From DATIHT01 sp035480415 (lineage in GTDB: Bacteria > Patescibacteriota > Microgenomatia > Curtissbacterales > GWA2-41-24), in NCBI GenBank assembly GCA_035480415.1, contig DATIHT010000076.1:1-13001 (forward strand): a stretch of DNA of 13,001 bases, given 5' to 3'. Under the pieces are notes generated by a model, which ran no database searches, was not told the DNA's origin, and was given only the letters and a program-made list of their open reading frames with translations. Positions 1 through 7,300 of the stretch are shown here, in pieces; positions within the stretch are counted from its first letter, which is position 1; each line of letters starts with the position of its first letter. The translations under genes were made by a program, and so were the position numbers.

Positions 1-66
1 ACAGGCGTTGTTAATAATCCGGCACCACAACAACAAACAAATGTTGAGGAGAAACAAAGTACATGA
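1..66 (+). CDS. 3' end of an unidentified gene (partial)
   Basis: Frame 1 is open from the window edge to a TGA at 64-66 and gives a 21-residue tail rich in Asn, Gln, Pro and Thr (it contains NNPAPQQQ), ending EEKQST. A low-complexity hydrophilic tail like this is common at the C-terminus of small membrane proteins, but no domain is visible. In CPR genomes the gene just before a VirB4-type ATPase is often a PrgI-family membrane protein; that identity is only an inference from position. The spacer to the next gene is 120 bp and AT-rich. Even the reading frame rests on the absence of a stop over a short stretch. Confidence 0.5.
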   Translation, partial: TGVVNNPAPQQQTNVEEKQST

Positions 67-72
67 ATCAAG

Positions 73-177
73 AAAAATTTACAATTTGTAATTTACAATT
101 TTCATTGAATTTTCAATATTATAATGTTTAAAAAATTTAGATTTGATTAAAAATTATAAATTTAAAATTTAAAATTA
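73..177. repeat. AT-rich heptanucleotide repeat tract upstream of the VirB4 gene
   Basis: Imperfect tandem units of 7 bp are visible. AATTTAC, AATTTGT, AATTTAC and AATTTTC run consecutively over 76-103, with another AATTTTC at 108-114. A second run, from AAAATTA to AAAATTA, covers 150-177. The 7-bp spacing holds inside each run, but about 35 bases between them break the phase. The tract fills nearly the whole spacer between the upstream gene and the ATPase start. Confidence 0.65.
120..125 (+). promoter_or_regulatory. possible -10 box before the VirB4 gene
   Basis: A perfect TATAAT hexamer lies 62 bases before the ATG at 187. No convincing -35 hexamer lies 16-18 bases upstream (the region is AATTTT-like repeat), and such hexamers arise easily by chance in an AT-rich tract. 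The ATPase gene may simply be read through from the upstream gene. Confidence 0.22.
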
Positions 178-186
178 ACAAAAAAT

Positions 187-2016
187 ATGGGATTACTTGA
201 TTTCTTAGCACCTAAAAAAACACCTGCTGCGGTTCAACTTACCGCAAACGAAAAAAGATGGGCGCAGACATTGTCTGCCGGAACTGTTTCGACCAAAGAC
301 ATTATTGCTCCGCCGGCAATTGAGGTGGATTTTGATTTTCTAAAAATCGGGTCAACGTACTTTAGGACACTTTTTGTAGTTGGATACCCAAGATTTGTGC
401 AGGCAAACTGGCTTGCTCCTCTTATTAACTTTGAACATACTCTAGAAATTGCTATGTATTCATATCCAGTTGAGGCAAAAGGGGTCCTTGATGATTTGAA
501 GAGAAAAGTGACAGAGATGGAAGCGACAATAGCTACAGATATCCAACATGGAAAAATGATTGACCCGGCAGTTCAGGCTGCACTTGAGGATGCACAGGTT
601 TTACAGGAAGAGCTGGTAAAGGGTGCAGAAAGATTTTTCCAGTTTGGTTTGTACGTGACAATTCCTGCTGATTCAAAAGAAGAGCTGGATACAATTACCA
701 AACAAGTGGAGTCAACGCTGGGCTCGTTGCTATTGGTCCCGAAGCACGCAACCTTGCAGCAGGAAGACGCTTTTAAAACGACTTTACCGCAGGGAACAGA
801 CCATATTTTCATTACCAGAAATATGGATACAACTTCTTTGGCAACTACTTTTCCGTTCATATCTTCTTCTTTGACTTCAAATACGGGAATTATGTATGGA
901 ATTAACGAACATAATGGTTCTTTGGTAATTTTTGACAGATTCTCGCAGGAAAATGCCAATGCAGTGATTTTTGCAAAATCGGGTGCTGGGAAATCTTACT
1001 TAGTAAAACTTGAAGCTTTACGTTCTTTAATGTTTGGTACCGAAGTTATAGTTATTGATCCTGAGGAAGAATACAAAACACTTTGCGAATCGATCGGTGG
1101 AGAATATATCTCTTTTGATTTTAACGCTAGTGCCAAAATTAACCCTTTTGATCTTTCGGGAATTTATGAAGAGGGAGAGAACGAGCTTGGGCTTAAAATT
1201 CTTTCTTTGCACGGACTTTTGAAAGTAATTATGGGAGATCTTACTCCGACTGAGGATGCAATTCTGGATAGAGCGCTTGTGGCGACATACAAGGCCAAAG
1301 GAATCACGCCAGACCCCGCAACGCAAAAGAACGAACCTCCACTAATGGAAGACCTTTACAAGGCTTTACTGGGGATGGAGGAGCCAGCTGCCAAGGGGCT
1401 TGCAGACCGCTTGGAAAAGTTTGTTAAGGGGTCGCTCATCGGGATATTTAATCAGCAGAGCAACATTGATATTAAAAATACTTTTACTGTTTTTTCGATT
1501 AAAAATCTGGAAAATGAACTTAGGCCAATTGCCATGTATCTGATTCTGGATTTTATCTGGACCAGAGTTAAGACCGATATTCGCAAGCGTATTTTGATTG
1601 TGGATGAGGCATGGTACATGATGCAATACCCGGACAGCGCCACTTTTATGTACAGCATTGCCAAGCGGGCAAGAAAGTACGATCTGGGTCTAACGACAAT
1701 TACACAGGATGTTGAGGACTTTTTGAATACCGATTATGGCAAGGCGATTGTTACTAATTCTTCTATTCAGATTCTTCTAAAACAATCACCGGCTGCAATA
1801 GACAGGGTTGCCGATGTGTTTTATCTTAGTGAAGGAGAAAAGCACTTACTTTTGGCTGCCGATGTAGGCGAAGGAATATTCTTTGCGGGTGCAAACCACG
1901 TGGCGATTCGCGTAATTGCTTCTGAAGACGAGCATTACTTGGTTACCAGTAACCCCGAGGAAGTAATGGCTTTGAAGAAAAAAGCCAAAGAAGCAGAAGC
2001 ACAATTCCAGAAATAA
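187..2016 (+). CDS. virB4: VirB4-type (CagE/TrbE/VirB family) secretion ATPase
   Basis: This is a cytoplasmic hexameric ATPase that drives type IV secretion, conjugation or pilus-type machines. The 609-residue protein has an N-terminal VirB4 domain (about 40-235) and a C-terminal RecA-like ATPase domain (about 250-600). Walker A is AKSGAGKS at 263-270, with K269 and S270 as the nucleotide-binding pair. Walker B is ILIVDE at 469-474, with D473 and E474, followed by AW as is usual in VirB4. A later TTITQD motif fits the conserved sensor region. INPFDLSG after the second beta region is also VirB4-like. No membrane segment is visible, and at about 600 residues it is shorter than proteobacterial VirB4 (about 800), as is typical of Gram-positive and CPR forms. 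The ATG at 187 has no Shine-Dalgarno sequence, but the protein is full length from it. The C-terminal tail is a Lys/Glu/Ala-rich helix. Which machine it powers cannot be told from the sequence. Confidence 0.93.
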   Translation: MGLLDFLAPKKTPAAVQLTANEKRWAQTLSAGTVSTKDIIAPPAIEVDFDFLKIGSTYFRTLFVVGYPRFVQANWLAPLINFEHTLEIAMYSYPVEAKGVLDDLKRKVTEMEATIATDIQHGKMIDPAVQAALEDAQVLQEELVKGAERFFQFGLYVTIPADSKEELDTITKQVESTLGSLLLVPKHATLQQEDAFKTTLPQGTDHIFITRNMDTTSLATTFPFISSSLTSNTGIMYGINEHNGSLVIFDRFSQENANAVIFAKSGAGKSYLVKLEALRSLMFGTEVIVIDPEEEYKTLCESIGGEYISFDFNASAKINPFDLSGIYEEGENELGLKILSLHGLLKVIMGDLTPTEDAILDRALVATYKAKGITPDPATQKNEPPLMEDLYKALLGMEEPAAKGLADRLEKFVKGSLIGIFNQQSNIDIKNTFTVFSIKNLENELRPIAMYLILDFIWTRVKTDIRKRILIVDEAWYMMQYPDSATFMYSIAKRARKYDLGLTTITQDVEDFLNTDYGKAIVTNSSIQILLKQSPAAIDRVADVFYLSEGEKHLLLAADVGEGIFFAGANHVAIRVIASEDEHYLVTSNPEEVMALKKKAKEAEAQFQK

Positions 2017-2057
2017 TTTTAAATTTTCAATTTTAAATTTGAAATGAAATTTCAAAT
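2014..2057. repeat. AAATTTN-type heptad tract with a hairpin, left of the first four-helix-bundle gene
   Basis: Starting at the VirB4 stop codon, units TAATTTT, AAATTTT, CAATTTT and AAATTTG follow one another exactly every 7 bp (2014-2041). The end of the tract forms an inverted repeat, ATTTGAAAT (2037-2045) and ATTTCAAAT (2049-2057), with a 3-base loop. The 17-mer AATTTTAAATTTGAAAT at 2029-2045 recurs at 2461-2477, on the other side of the next gene. Confidence 0.75.
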
Positions 2058-2069
2058 CTTAATATTTTA

Positions 2070-2429
2070 ATGATAAATATGAAAGTTTATGATTTAGAGG
2101 AGAGAACCGCTAAATTTTCAGAAAGGATTATTGAACTTTGTAAAAAATCTCCTAAAAATGTAGTAACAAATCCAATATTGAATCAATTGGTAAAGTCCGG
2201 TAGGAGTGTAGGAGCAAATTATTGCGAGACGAATGGTGGCAGCAGCAAGCGAGATTTTGCTAACAAAATATTTATTTGCAAAAAGGAAGCTAAAGAAACT
2301 AAGTATTGGTTGAGATTGCTGGCAAAAGCAGTTGAAGATTTACACGATGAGTGTATGGAGTTATGGAAAGAGGCGCAAGAGCTAACCTTAATTTTTTCTA
2401 GAATAGCTGCAAGCTCTTCTAAAGTTTAA
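2070..2429 (+). CDS. four helix bundle protein (S23/TIGR02436-like), first copy
   Basis: This 119-residue, all-helical protein has the hallmarks of the four-helix-bundle family first seen inside 23S rRNA intervening sequences: a Q-L-x-x-S-G-R-S-V-G-A-N-Y segment (about residues 40-52), then SKRDFANKI and KEAKETKYWLRLLAKA. This belongs to the 'GANY ... ETKYWLRLL' branch, distinct from the second copy at 3777-4139. The family makes small pentameric or dimeric basic bundles, is related to the Avd accessory proteins of diversity-generating retroelements, and has no settled function in CPR genomes. ATG 2070 or the in-frame ATG at 2079 could be the start; neither has a Shine-Dalgarno sequence. The gene sits between two copies of the same AAATTTN repeat and converges on the minus-strand regulator. 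No reverse transcriptase or rRNA is present nearby. Confidence 0.88.
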   Translation: MINMKVYDLEERTAKFSERIIELCKKSPKNVVTNPILNQLVKSGRSVGANYCETNGGSSKRDFANKIFICKKEAKETKYWLRLLAKAVEDLHDECMELWKEAQELTLIFSRIAASSSKV

Positions 2430-2487
2430 TTTATATATTTAATCTTAAAAATTCAATAAAAATTTTAAATTTGAAATTTCAAATTAC
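2427..2487. repeat. AAATTTN-type heptad tract, right of the first four-helix-bundle gene
   Basis: Units AAATTTT, AAATTTG, AAATTTC and AAATTAC run consecutively over 2460-2487; weaker 7-bp units fill 2427-2454. AATTTGAAATTTCAAATT at 2468-2485 is a perfect 18-bp palindrome. This segment equals the left copy (2029-2057) with five bases (GAAAT) removed from the middle. Confidence 0.72.
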
Positions 2488-2507
2488 CGTTTTACGCAGT
2501 AAAACGG
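2468..2507 (-). terminator. possible terminator hairpin of the regulator gene
   Basis: Two inverted repeats lie side by side in the convergent 3' region. CCGTTTTAC (2487-2495) pairs with GTAAAACGG (2499-2507) around a 3-base loop, and this stem contains the regulator's TAA stop codon (2492-2494). Right after it on the minus strand comes the AATTTGAAATTTCAAATT palindrome at 2468-2485. The stem is strong, but only an AT-rich stretch follows it, not a clean run of T, so an intrinsic terminator is likely but not certain. It may also limit read-through from the plus-strand gene. Confidence 0.42.
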
Positions 2508-3754
2508 AAACCCTGTCCCTTAACCGTAGTTAGATGTTTGGGTAAGTTCGGTTCATCCTCTATTTTTTTCCTAAGCCTAAAAATCATTTGGTCGATTGCC
2601 TCGTCGCTAATGCCCTCTTGTTGTTGGGCGTCTGGCCAAACAGATGTAATTAGCTCATCTCGCGTGGTTACTTTGCCCTCGTTTGATATTAAAAACTTCA
2701 AAAGTCTATATTCTTGCTTTGAAAGCAGGTCGGAAATCACCTTTTCACCCTTCAAAATCTCTTTTGTTTCCGGTTTATAAGTAATTTTTTGTTCGTCTGG
2801 CTTTTGTGCTTTTACGAATTCTTCAAAAAGGGGGATTGTAAATGTGCCCTTTCCACTTAAGAGATCAAACCTGATAAGCCTCTGGAATATTTCTTCGTCA
2901 TCTGGTTTTTGCCCAGAAGTTATTTTTTTGAGGCACTGTTGTTCCTGGGCTGTTAGAAATAGCCAAAGTTCTGATAAAGCCTCGTTGATCAGCGGTTCTT
3001 TTAGTAGCGTTTCTTGATCTTCTTTTGTATTTTGTTTAAGCCAGATTTCTGAAATGGTTTTTGCAAGCTTACCGTGCCCGCCTGTTAACTTTACTATTGC
3101 TTCTTTTTGAGTATTTGTTAGTTTTTTACCAAAAGCTTGTTCTATTTGCGAAAATAGAACATCTAGGGCTTTTTGGTCGTAAATTTTTAGATAAATAGAG
3201 TTGTCGACAAAAAAATCATAAAAATCTTTTAGGAGGTGCGGGTCGACAAGTTCCCTTAAATCTCGCCTGGTGCCAAAAACAGTTGCAAATTTATATTTGT
3301 TTAAAGTTCTAAGACGATCCAGCAGTCGGTAAAAAGAAATAGGTAGCTGGTTTTGAAACTCATCAAAATGATCTAGAAGGAAAATTACGTTAATATCTTT
3401 TTCAACCAGACTGCTGAATGCTCTATTTAGTTGTTTTGCTAAAAGTACAGGTTCTTGTTCAGGGGTTATCTTTTCGTCGATACCAAAAAGCACAAACTTT
3501 TCTATGTCTGCTTCGTTGAAGGTTGGAAGCTCGTGAAGATCGAGATAGATGATTCTGGTTAAGTTTAGTTTTGAACCTAGATGGGCTTTTTTGAGGCTTT
3601 CGTTTGCTGCAAGCAGTTTAAGTAAGGTAGCTTTTCCGGCACCAGGAATACATATTAGTTGGCAGAATCTGCCGATTTGGGCGAGCTTTAAGATTTTCTC
3701 TACGTCTTCCTTTCTAAAATCTGCTGGAAAATTGTCGAGCGTGATTAGTTTCAT
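2492..3754 (-). CDS. STAND/AAA-like ATPase with C-terminal OmpR-type winged-helix DNA-binding domain
   Basis: This is a probable transcriptional regulator of 420 residues. The first ~240 residues form a P-loop ATPase: the loop is IPGAGKAT at 36-43, Walker B is VIFLLDHFDE at 123-132, FGTRRDL (160-166) follows the next strand, and LTGGHGKLAKTI (223-234) looks like the lid region of ORC/STAND ATPases. Residues about 240-330 are a helical linker. Residues about 335-420 are a Trans_Reg_C (PhoB/OmpR) winged helix, with LSKQEYRLLKFL, the IDQMIFRLRKKIEDEP recognition helix and the closing TVKGQGFRF wing. It has no receiver domain, so input probably comes through the ATPase domain. Oddly, the Ser/Thr that normally follows the P-loop lysine (K41) is Ala42 and the usual first Gly is not there, so nucleotide hydrolysis may be weak or lost. 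The gene starts 22 bp downstream of the second four-helix-bundle gene on the same strand, probably co-transcribed. No Shine-Dalgarno sequence is visible. Its DNA targets are unknown. Confidence 0.85.
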   Translation of the reverse strand: MKLITLDNFPADFRKEDVEKILKLAQIGRFCQLICIPGAGKATLLKLLAANESLKKAHLGSKLNLTRIIYLDLHELPTFNEADIEKFVLFGIDEKITPEQEPVLLAKQLNRAFSSLVEKDINVIFLLDHFDEFQNQLPISFYRLLDRLRTLNKYKFATVFGTRRDLRELVDPHLLKDFYDFFVDNSIYLKIYDQKALDVLFSQIEQAFGKKLTNTQKEAIVKLTGGHGKLAKTISEIWLKQNTKEDQETLLKEPLINEALSELWLFLTAQEQQCLKKITSGQKPDDEEIFQRLIRFDLLSGKGTFTIPLFEEFVKAQKPDEQKITYKPETKEILKGEKVISDLLSKQEYRLLKFLISNEGKVTTRDELITSVWPDAQQQEGISDEAIDQMIFRLRKKIEDEPNLPKHLTTVKGQGFRFTA

Positions 3755-3788
3755 ATTAGTTATTAGCCACTAGTGCCTAGTGCTTAGA
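3754..3788. repeat. TAG-type heptad tract between regulator and second four-helix-bundle gene
   Basis: Units TATTAGT, TATTAGC, CACTAGT, GCCTAGT and GCTTAGA follow at exactly 7 bp. The tract overlaps the ATG end of the regulator by one base and contributes the last codons and TAG stop of the neighbouring gene (3777-3779). ACTAGTGCCTAGTG at 3769-3782 recurs at 4164-4177, and CCTAGTGCTTAG at 3776-3787 recurs at 4150-4161. Confidence 0.75.
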
Positions 3789-4139
3789 GTTACGAATATT
3801 AGATATCATTTTGTTTAACATTCGCATTATTTCTTCTAGGTGACCAATAAGTGAATTATATGTTTTTTCTTCCAACAGTGAAGTGTTTTTAGCAATTGTT
3901 AGTTGGGTTTCAAGTTCTGCATCAGAGCCGAATGCTATTTGAAGAAACTGTCTGAATTCAGCTTTACCTCCCCGGCAAAATCCTTCTGCGATGTTCGATG
4001 GTATTGAAAACGCAGCTCTTCGCATCTGGTTAACCAAACCATACTGTTCAGATTTAGGAAACGACTTGGTTGATTCAAAGACAAGTGTTGCGAGGTCCAT
4101 TGATTTTTGCCAGACGATAAGTTCTTTATAAGAATTCAT
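3777..4139 (-). CDS. four helix bundle protein (S23/TIGR02436), second copy
   Basis: This 120-residue protein is a textbook member of the family: YKELIVWQKSMDLA at the start, then QMRRAAFSIPSNIAEGF (about 39-55), EFRQFLQIAFGSDAELETQL (about 61-80), and a final amphipathic helix. It belongs to the classic 'RRAxxSIPSNIAEG' branch, unlike the divergent copy at 2070-2429. Known relatives are encoded within 23S rRNA intervening sequences and as free-standing genes; a role in RNA or protein binding is suspected but not established. The ATG at 4137-4139 begins right beside a heptad repeat tract, and the stop codon (TAG, 3777-3779) lies inside another. It is the first gene of a probable two-gene unit with the regulator. 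No Shine-Dalgarno sequence precedes the start. Confidence 0.93.
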   Translation of the reverse strand: MNSYKELIVWQKSMDLATLVFESTKSFPKSEQYGLVNQMRRAAFSIPSNIAEGFCRGGKAEFRQFLQIAFGSDAELETQLTIAKNTSLLEEKTYNSLIGHLEEIMRMLNKMISNIRNSKH

Positions 4140-4140
4140 A

Positions 4141-4268
4141 GAGTTAGTACCTAGTGCTTAGCAACTAGTGCCTAGTGGTTTTCGCTAAGCACTAATAACT
4201 AGTTGCTAATAGCTTATTTTATTCTACTAGGCACTAGGCACTAGGTACTAGTAGCTAGTTGCTACTCG
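4141..4268. repeat. CTAG-type heptad repeat tract with nested inverted repeats in the divergent spacer
   Basis: The tract is built of 7-bp units. Five units ending in TAG, for example TACCTAG and TGCCTAG, cover 4141-4175. Four starting CTA cover 4185-4212. Six, beginning with CTAGGCA twice and including CTAGGTA and CTAGTTG, cover 4227-4268. Parts of the tract are complementary: TTAGCAACTAGT (4158-4169) pairs with ACTAGTTGCTAA (4198-4209), and GTACCTAGTGC (4147-4157) pairs with GCACTAGGTAC (4238-4248). The region could therefore extrude as a cruciform or fold as RNA. It lies between two divergently transcribed genes. Confidence 0.8.
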
Positions 4269-4291
4269 TAAGGTATCTGTTAGGTAAATAT

Positions 4292-4310
4292 CAAGGCAAA
4301 GTCGGCCTTG
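4292..4310 (+). other. small hairpin in the leader of the giant-protein gene
   Basis: CAAGGC (4292-4297) and GCCTTG (4305-4310) form a 6-bp GC-containing stem with a 7-base loop, ending 19 bases before the ATG at 4330. It lies between the heptad tract and the start codon, where an mRNA leader would be. It could affect translation or be chance. The promoter for this gene must lie in 4140-4329, but no clear -35/-10 pair was found. Confidence 0.3.
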
Positions 4311-4329
4311 TAAGTTAAACTTCGCACAA

Positions 4330-7300
4330 ATGACAAATATACAAGAAAGCGTTCTTACAAATAGATACGGGAATTTGTATACTGGATATATGCCCAGTGG
4401 TAGAGTAGCAGAAAGAAATGCCGATAAAGGCGAAAGTAGCGATTCTGAGCAGGAAGCCACTAAGAAAAAAGCTGCCGAAAAAAAAGCGGTAGGTACTGCT
4501 AAAGAAAAACCCCAGAAGAAAAGCACGTTTCAAAAAGAACTGGATAAACAAGAGAAAAAACTCAAGGAGCAAGGGCCTGAAAAGGCATCTTTTGCTGAGG
4601 TAAGACGAGGCCTTGAGATAAGTGCTGCCATTCAAGATGAAAAACATCCAAAAGGATCAATAAATTCCGCGGAACTCAAAAGACTACTGATTACAAAAGG
4701 ACATTTTTCCGAAAAAGTTGTTGAAAAAATGGAACTCGCAGAAATGATAGTTGCATTTCAGATGGTTGTGAAGCACACGGATATTGCTGAGCCAACGGTT
4801 GCTGATGTTGGTGTTGATGAGAAAAGTGCTTCCTATAAACCTACCAAAAAAGAATTGGAAATGATGGTAGCTCAGGTAAAGGGTGAAGGAGAAGAGACAT
4901 TAACGGTAGATAAGGTTAGAGAGTATGTTGAAGAGCCCAAGAAAGGTGAGGTTCCTGATTTGAGCAAGGTTGAAGGTATATTGGCCAGTTTGCAGGCTGC
5001 TGGTTTGATGCAAGACGTCACAATTACACCAGAAATGGTAAGTGCCGATGAGGCAAGAAAGATAGAAATTGAAAGAATAAATGCTCATGCTAACGACGGG
5101 AAAACTGAAGTTATTTATGAAACAGAGATAGGTAGTGAACCTGTCCGACTTTATAGTGGTCGGGAAGGGGAATTATCTCTTTCTGAGATGTCTGATGCTA
5201 AATACAATGCTAAAAACCTCACAAAAATAATTGAAGATGCAGGCCTTGCAAGAGATGCAGCTCTTCCAAAAGATTTTGACGAATGGTCTTTGAAGCAGAG
5301 GCAAGATTATGTCGCACAAAACTTTGATGTAAAACCAACTGGGGCAAAATTTGAAGGTGTAATGCCACCACCACCCACTCCTGGGGCAATAGATTTTGAA
5401 ACTCGGCTAGATCAACACATACGTGCATATGGGGGTGACTATTCGGGAGATCGCTTGAGTAGAGCATGGTCTTTGACTGATCAAATAGGAGGAGCTTTGA
5501 GGAGGGGAGAAATTACTGATACTGAATACGCATCACTCATGACTCGTATGGCTGATGAAGTCCAAAATACCAATCAAGAGGTAAGAAAGGAAGCACAACA
5601 GGACCATCAATATAGACAGATGCAGGCGGAGCTTGATAATAATTTTGGCACGGTTTATAAGCTGGCGAAACGGTTGCTAGAGAATGGTGATCATGATGCA
5701 CTCAGATTACTAGAAAGAGCTCGGGAGATGTCGATTGAAATACATGATTTGCCGCCGGGTTTTGATATTGAAAGAAAAGCAACTTGGCAAAATAAGATTG
5801 AACATTTTCAATTTTATGATGCCGAGGGTAATCTTATTGCAAATGAGAACTATGATTATTATCAGTTTGTTTTTGAGGTAACAAGAGCGGTCCAACAAGT
5901 CGCTGGTTCCCGTGGGAAAGAAGCTGTCAGGGGTATTTTAGGAGCAGGGCTTACAAGAGATCACGTTACGCCTACAAGGACTATTGCGGGGGTGGACAAG
6001 GATTACTTATTAAGTCGTTTTGTAAGTAATGATCCAAGTAAAACCTTGATTAGGGAGATGGATAATTTCTATGAATACTTACGTAAGAATCTTTCTCCTT
6101 CAGAACGAAATGCTTTAATCGGTGATATTGAGCGTGAAGGCCCTTTGGCCACGAGTTCAATTAGGTCTGGCTTAATTCCTTTTCAGAACAGAATGGGTCA
6201 ACTGGCAATGATGGTTTTTTTGAGTAACGAAACCAGACTAGATAGATCTGGACTTAGATTGTGGGCAGGTTTGCGTGCCATTGAGGGAGTTTCGGATGGA
6301 ATTAAATATTCTGAGGTTGCTCAGGCTCCTGGTAACTGGCGAGATACAGAGCTAAATATGGATCGATTCCTGGGCACTATTGAGCTAACTGGTCTTTCGG
6401 GACAAGATGCTCAGCAATATATTGGGCTTGCGTACCAAATGTTGACGCTTGTTCCATTGGACAATCCGGAGGGAGCTGGTATTTATGCAAAAGTAAAAAG
6501 AAAAATCGAAGCGTTTAAGTTTAAGCAATTCATGACAATTACCTGGCATCAGTCTTCGGGAGATCCGGAAAAAATGGCTCATATTTTTGGTGCTGAGATG
6601 GAAGGCGTTAAAGAAGAAACATTTTCCGACGTTGTTGATAGGTTTTGGCGAGATCCCCAGGGTAGGTCCTATTTTGTGAAACACGATGCTGGTACGCCTG
6701 ACGAACGAGTTGAATGGATAAACATTCATGACACTGCTCACAGGTTATATTCCGAGAGATATAGAGATGAAATGGGAGTTGTTAAAAATATTGTTCAGGA
6801 ACTAACCCGCTATTCGATAATGGATCACATCGATGACCCGTTGGATCCTGACACTATGAATGCAATCACAACAGCAATTGATTTTCGTAATTTACCTGCA
6901 GAATGGAAGCAATCTATTCCAAATACGCCGGAAGGTAACGCTGAATGGGATCGAAGATACGGGAGACGTCTGATGGGGACAACAACTGTGGAAAAAGGTT
7001 TGGACCCTGCTGTTTGGAGAAATATGACCAAGTGGGAGCTTGAGCTGCAGATGGCAAGACAATGGATTTTTAATAAGTGGAATGCAATGGCTGTTGATAC
7101 ACATTTTAAACATAAGCACCCGACATGGTTTGATGCTGCCGGTAATTTGACCCAGACGTGGGCAGAAGGCGGAATGAGAGGAAGTATGACCAAAGCGATT
7201 GTGCAAGCATGGTATAGGGAGACAACTGTGCATGGAGCTTTCGGAGATGTAGAGCAAAAAGGCGAAGCAGATGAAGTTAAGACTGGTGACGTTGATGATT

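Noticed and set aside
2070..4139. Diversity-generating retroelement, suggested by Avd-like four-helix-bundle proteins
   Set aside because: No reverse transcriptase and no template/variable repeat pair with adenine-directed changes is present in the window.
2070..4139. Insertion sequence carrying the four-helix-bundle genes
   Set aside because: No transposase or clear target-site duplication was found; the flanking repeats alone do not prove transposition.
3777..4139. Ribosomal protein S23
   Set aside because: This name is an old database label for the family; the protein is a four-helix-bundle member and not a ribosomal subunit protein.
4141..4268. CRISPR array
   Set aside because: Units are 7 bp, contiguous and degenerate, with no spacers of CRISPR length and no cas genes.
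4259..4290. Promoter TTGCTA with TAGGTA for the giant gene
   Set aside because: Spacing (16 bp) is acceptable, but the -10 match is poor and the -35 is part of a repeat unit, so chance is the simpler explanation.
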